Source: Acidobacteriaceae bacterium (GTDB lineage Bacteria; Acidobacteriota; Terriglobia; Terriglobales; Acidobacteriaceae). From it: DNA of 6,413 nt. A model generated the notes under the pieces. The model had not been told where the DNA came from and ran no database searches. It was given only the letters and a program-made list of their open reading frames with translations. Of this stretch, positions 6,196 through 6,413 are shown in pieces (position 1 is the first letter of the stretch; each line of letters begins with the position of its first letter). A program made the position numbers and the translations under genes. The DNA lies in NCBI GenBank assembly GCA_025462805.1, contig JAOAPJ010000421.1, positions 1 through 6,413 on the forward strand, written 5' to 3'.

Positions 6196-6413
6196 TCACC
6201 TTGCGGGCGTCGTATCGGGATCGCGCTTGATGATGCTGATGCCGCCGTTGCGCTCGAGAATCGCGTACTGGATCTCATCCAGCGAGCGCAGCCCCTTCCC
6301 CCGTGCTGCGGCCATGACGTCATTGGGATGAAGATGCATGCCGCGCATCACGTCTTCTTTCCACTCACCATTCGCCAGCAGGACCAGCGGCGTTCCATCC
6401 ACCATGGCTCCCA
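6196..6413 (-). CDS. DUF421 (YetF-like) membrane protein, C-terminal fragment
   Basis: The open frame enters from the right window edge and ends at TGA 6198-6196, leaving at least 71 complete codons. The visible part reads MVDGTPLVLLANGEWKEDVM, continues with a DVMAAARGKGLRSLDEIQYA segment, and ends in ILERNGGISII plus a short tail. This is the pattern of the soluble C-terminal domain of DUF421 proteins: the G-x-P-x-x-L-x-x-N-G strand, then the helix with RxxGxxSLDEIxxAxLE, then GxISII. Proteins of this family usually have N-terminal transmembrane helices, which would lie beyond the window. The ATG at 6405 is internal, because the frame stays open upstream of it. Function is poorly known. It is convergent with the transporter gene and no terminator is visible between them. 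Confidence 0.85.
   Translation of the reverse strand, partial: GAMVDGTPLVLLANGEWKEDVMRGMHLHPNDVMAAARGKGLRSLDEIQYAILERNGGISIIKRDPDTTPAR

Noticed and set aside
6196..6405. Complete 69-aa gene starting at ATG 6405
   Set aside because: The frame remains open past that ATG to the window edge, and the sequence matches the interior of a DUF421 C-terminal domain, so it is a fragment of a longer gene.

Overview
The window is GC-rich, densely coded bacterial DNA. Protein style and gene content (a NarL-type regulator with a degenerate receiver, a response-regulator/flavin-reductase fusion and a DUF421 protein) suggest an Acidobacteriota soil bacterium of the Terriglobales type. That assignment is inference from sequence character, not from a marker gene.

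Left part, minus strand (about 3101 down to 1): two co-directional genes that read as one signalling operon. The upstream gene (3101-1449) encodes a three-part protein: a CheY-like receiver with an intact phosphorylation site, a thioredoxin-fold middle domain without redox cysteines, and a thioredoxin-reductase-like FAD/NAD(P)H module whose CxxC is replaced. After a 39-nt gap comes a histidine kinase (1409 to beyond position 1) with an N-terminal CRP-like cyclic-nucleotide-binding fold and a C-terminal HATPase. It is cut by the window edge just after its G2 box. The simplest model is that the kinase senses something through its CRP-like domain and phosphorylates the receiver fused to the flavoenzyme. 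The output of this two-component pair would then be an oxidoreductase activity instead of transcription.

Middle: a 497-nt divergent intergenic region (3102-3598) separates this operon from a plus-strand LuxR/NarL-type regulator (3599-4333). Its receiver has lost the phosphoacceptor Asp, the switch Thr/Ser and the Lys, so it is probably a phosphorylation-independent pseudo-receiver. A clear intrinsic terminator (4372-4399) follows it.

Right part: after a 364-nt non-coding stretch with GC-rich hairpins, a plus-strand major facilitator superfamily transporter (4764-6191, 475 aa) is complete. It converges, with only 4 nt between stop codons, on the C-terminal end of a DUF421 (YetF-like) membrane protein on the minus strand (6196 to beyond 6413). 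These two look like ordinary genes with no evident functional tie to the signalling cluster. No rRNA, tRNA, CRISPR or insertion sequence was seen.
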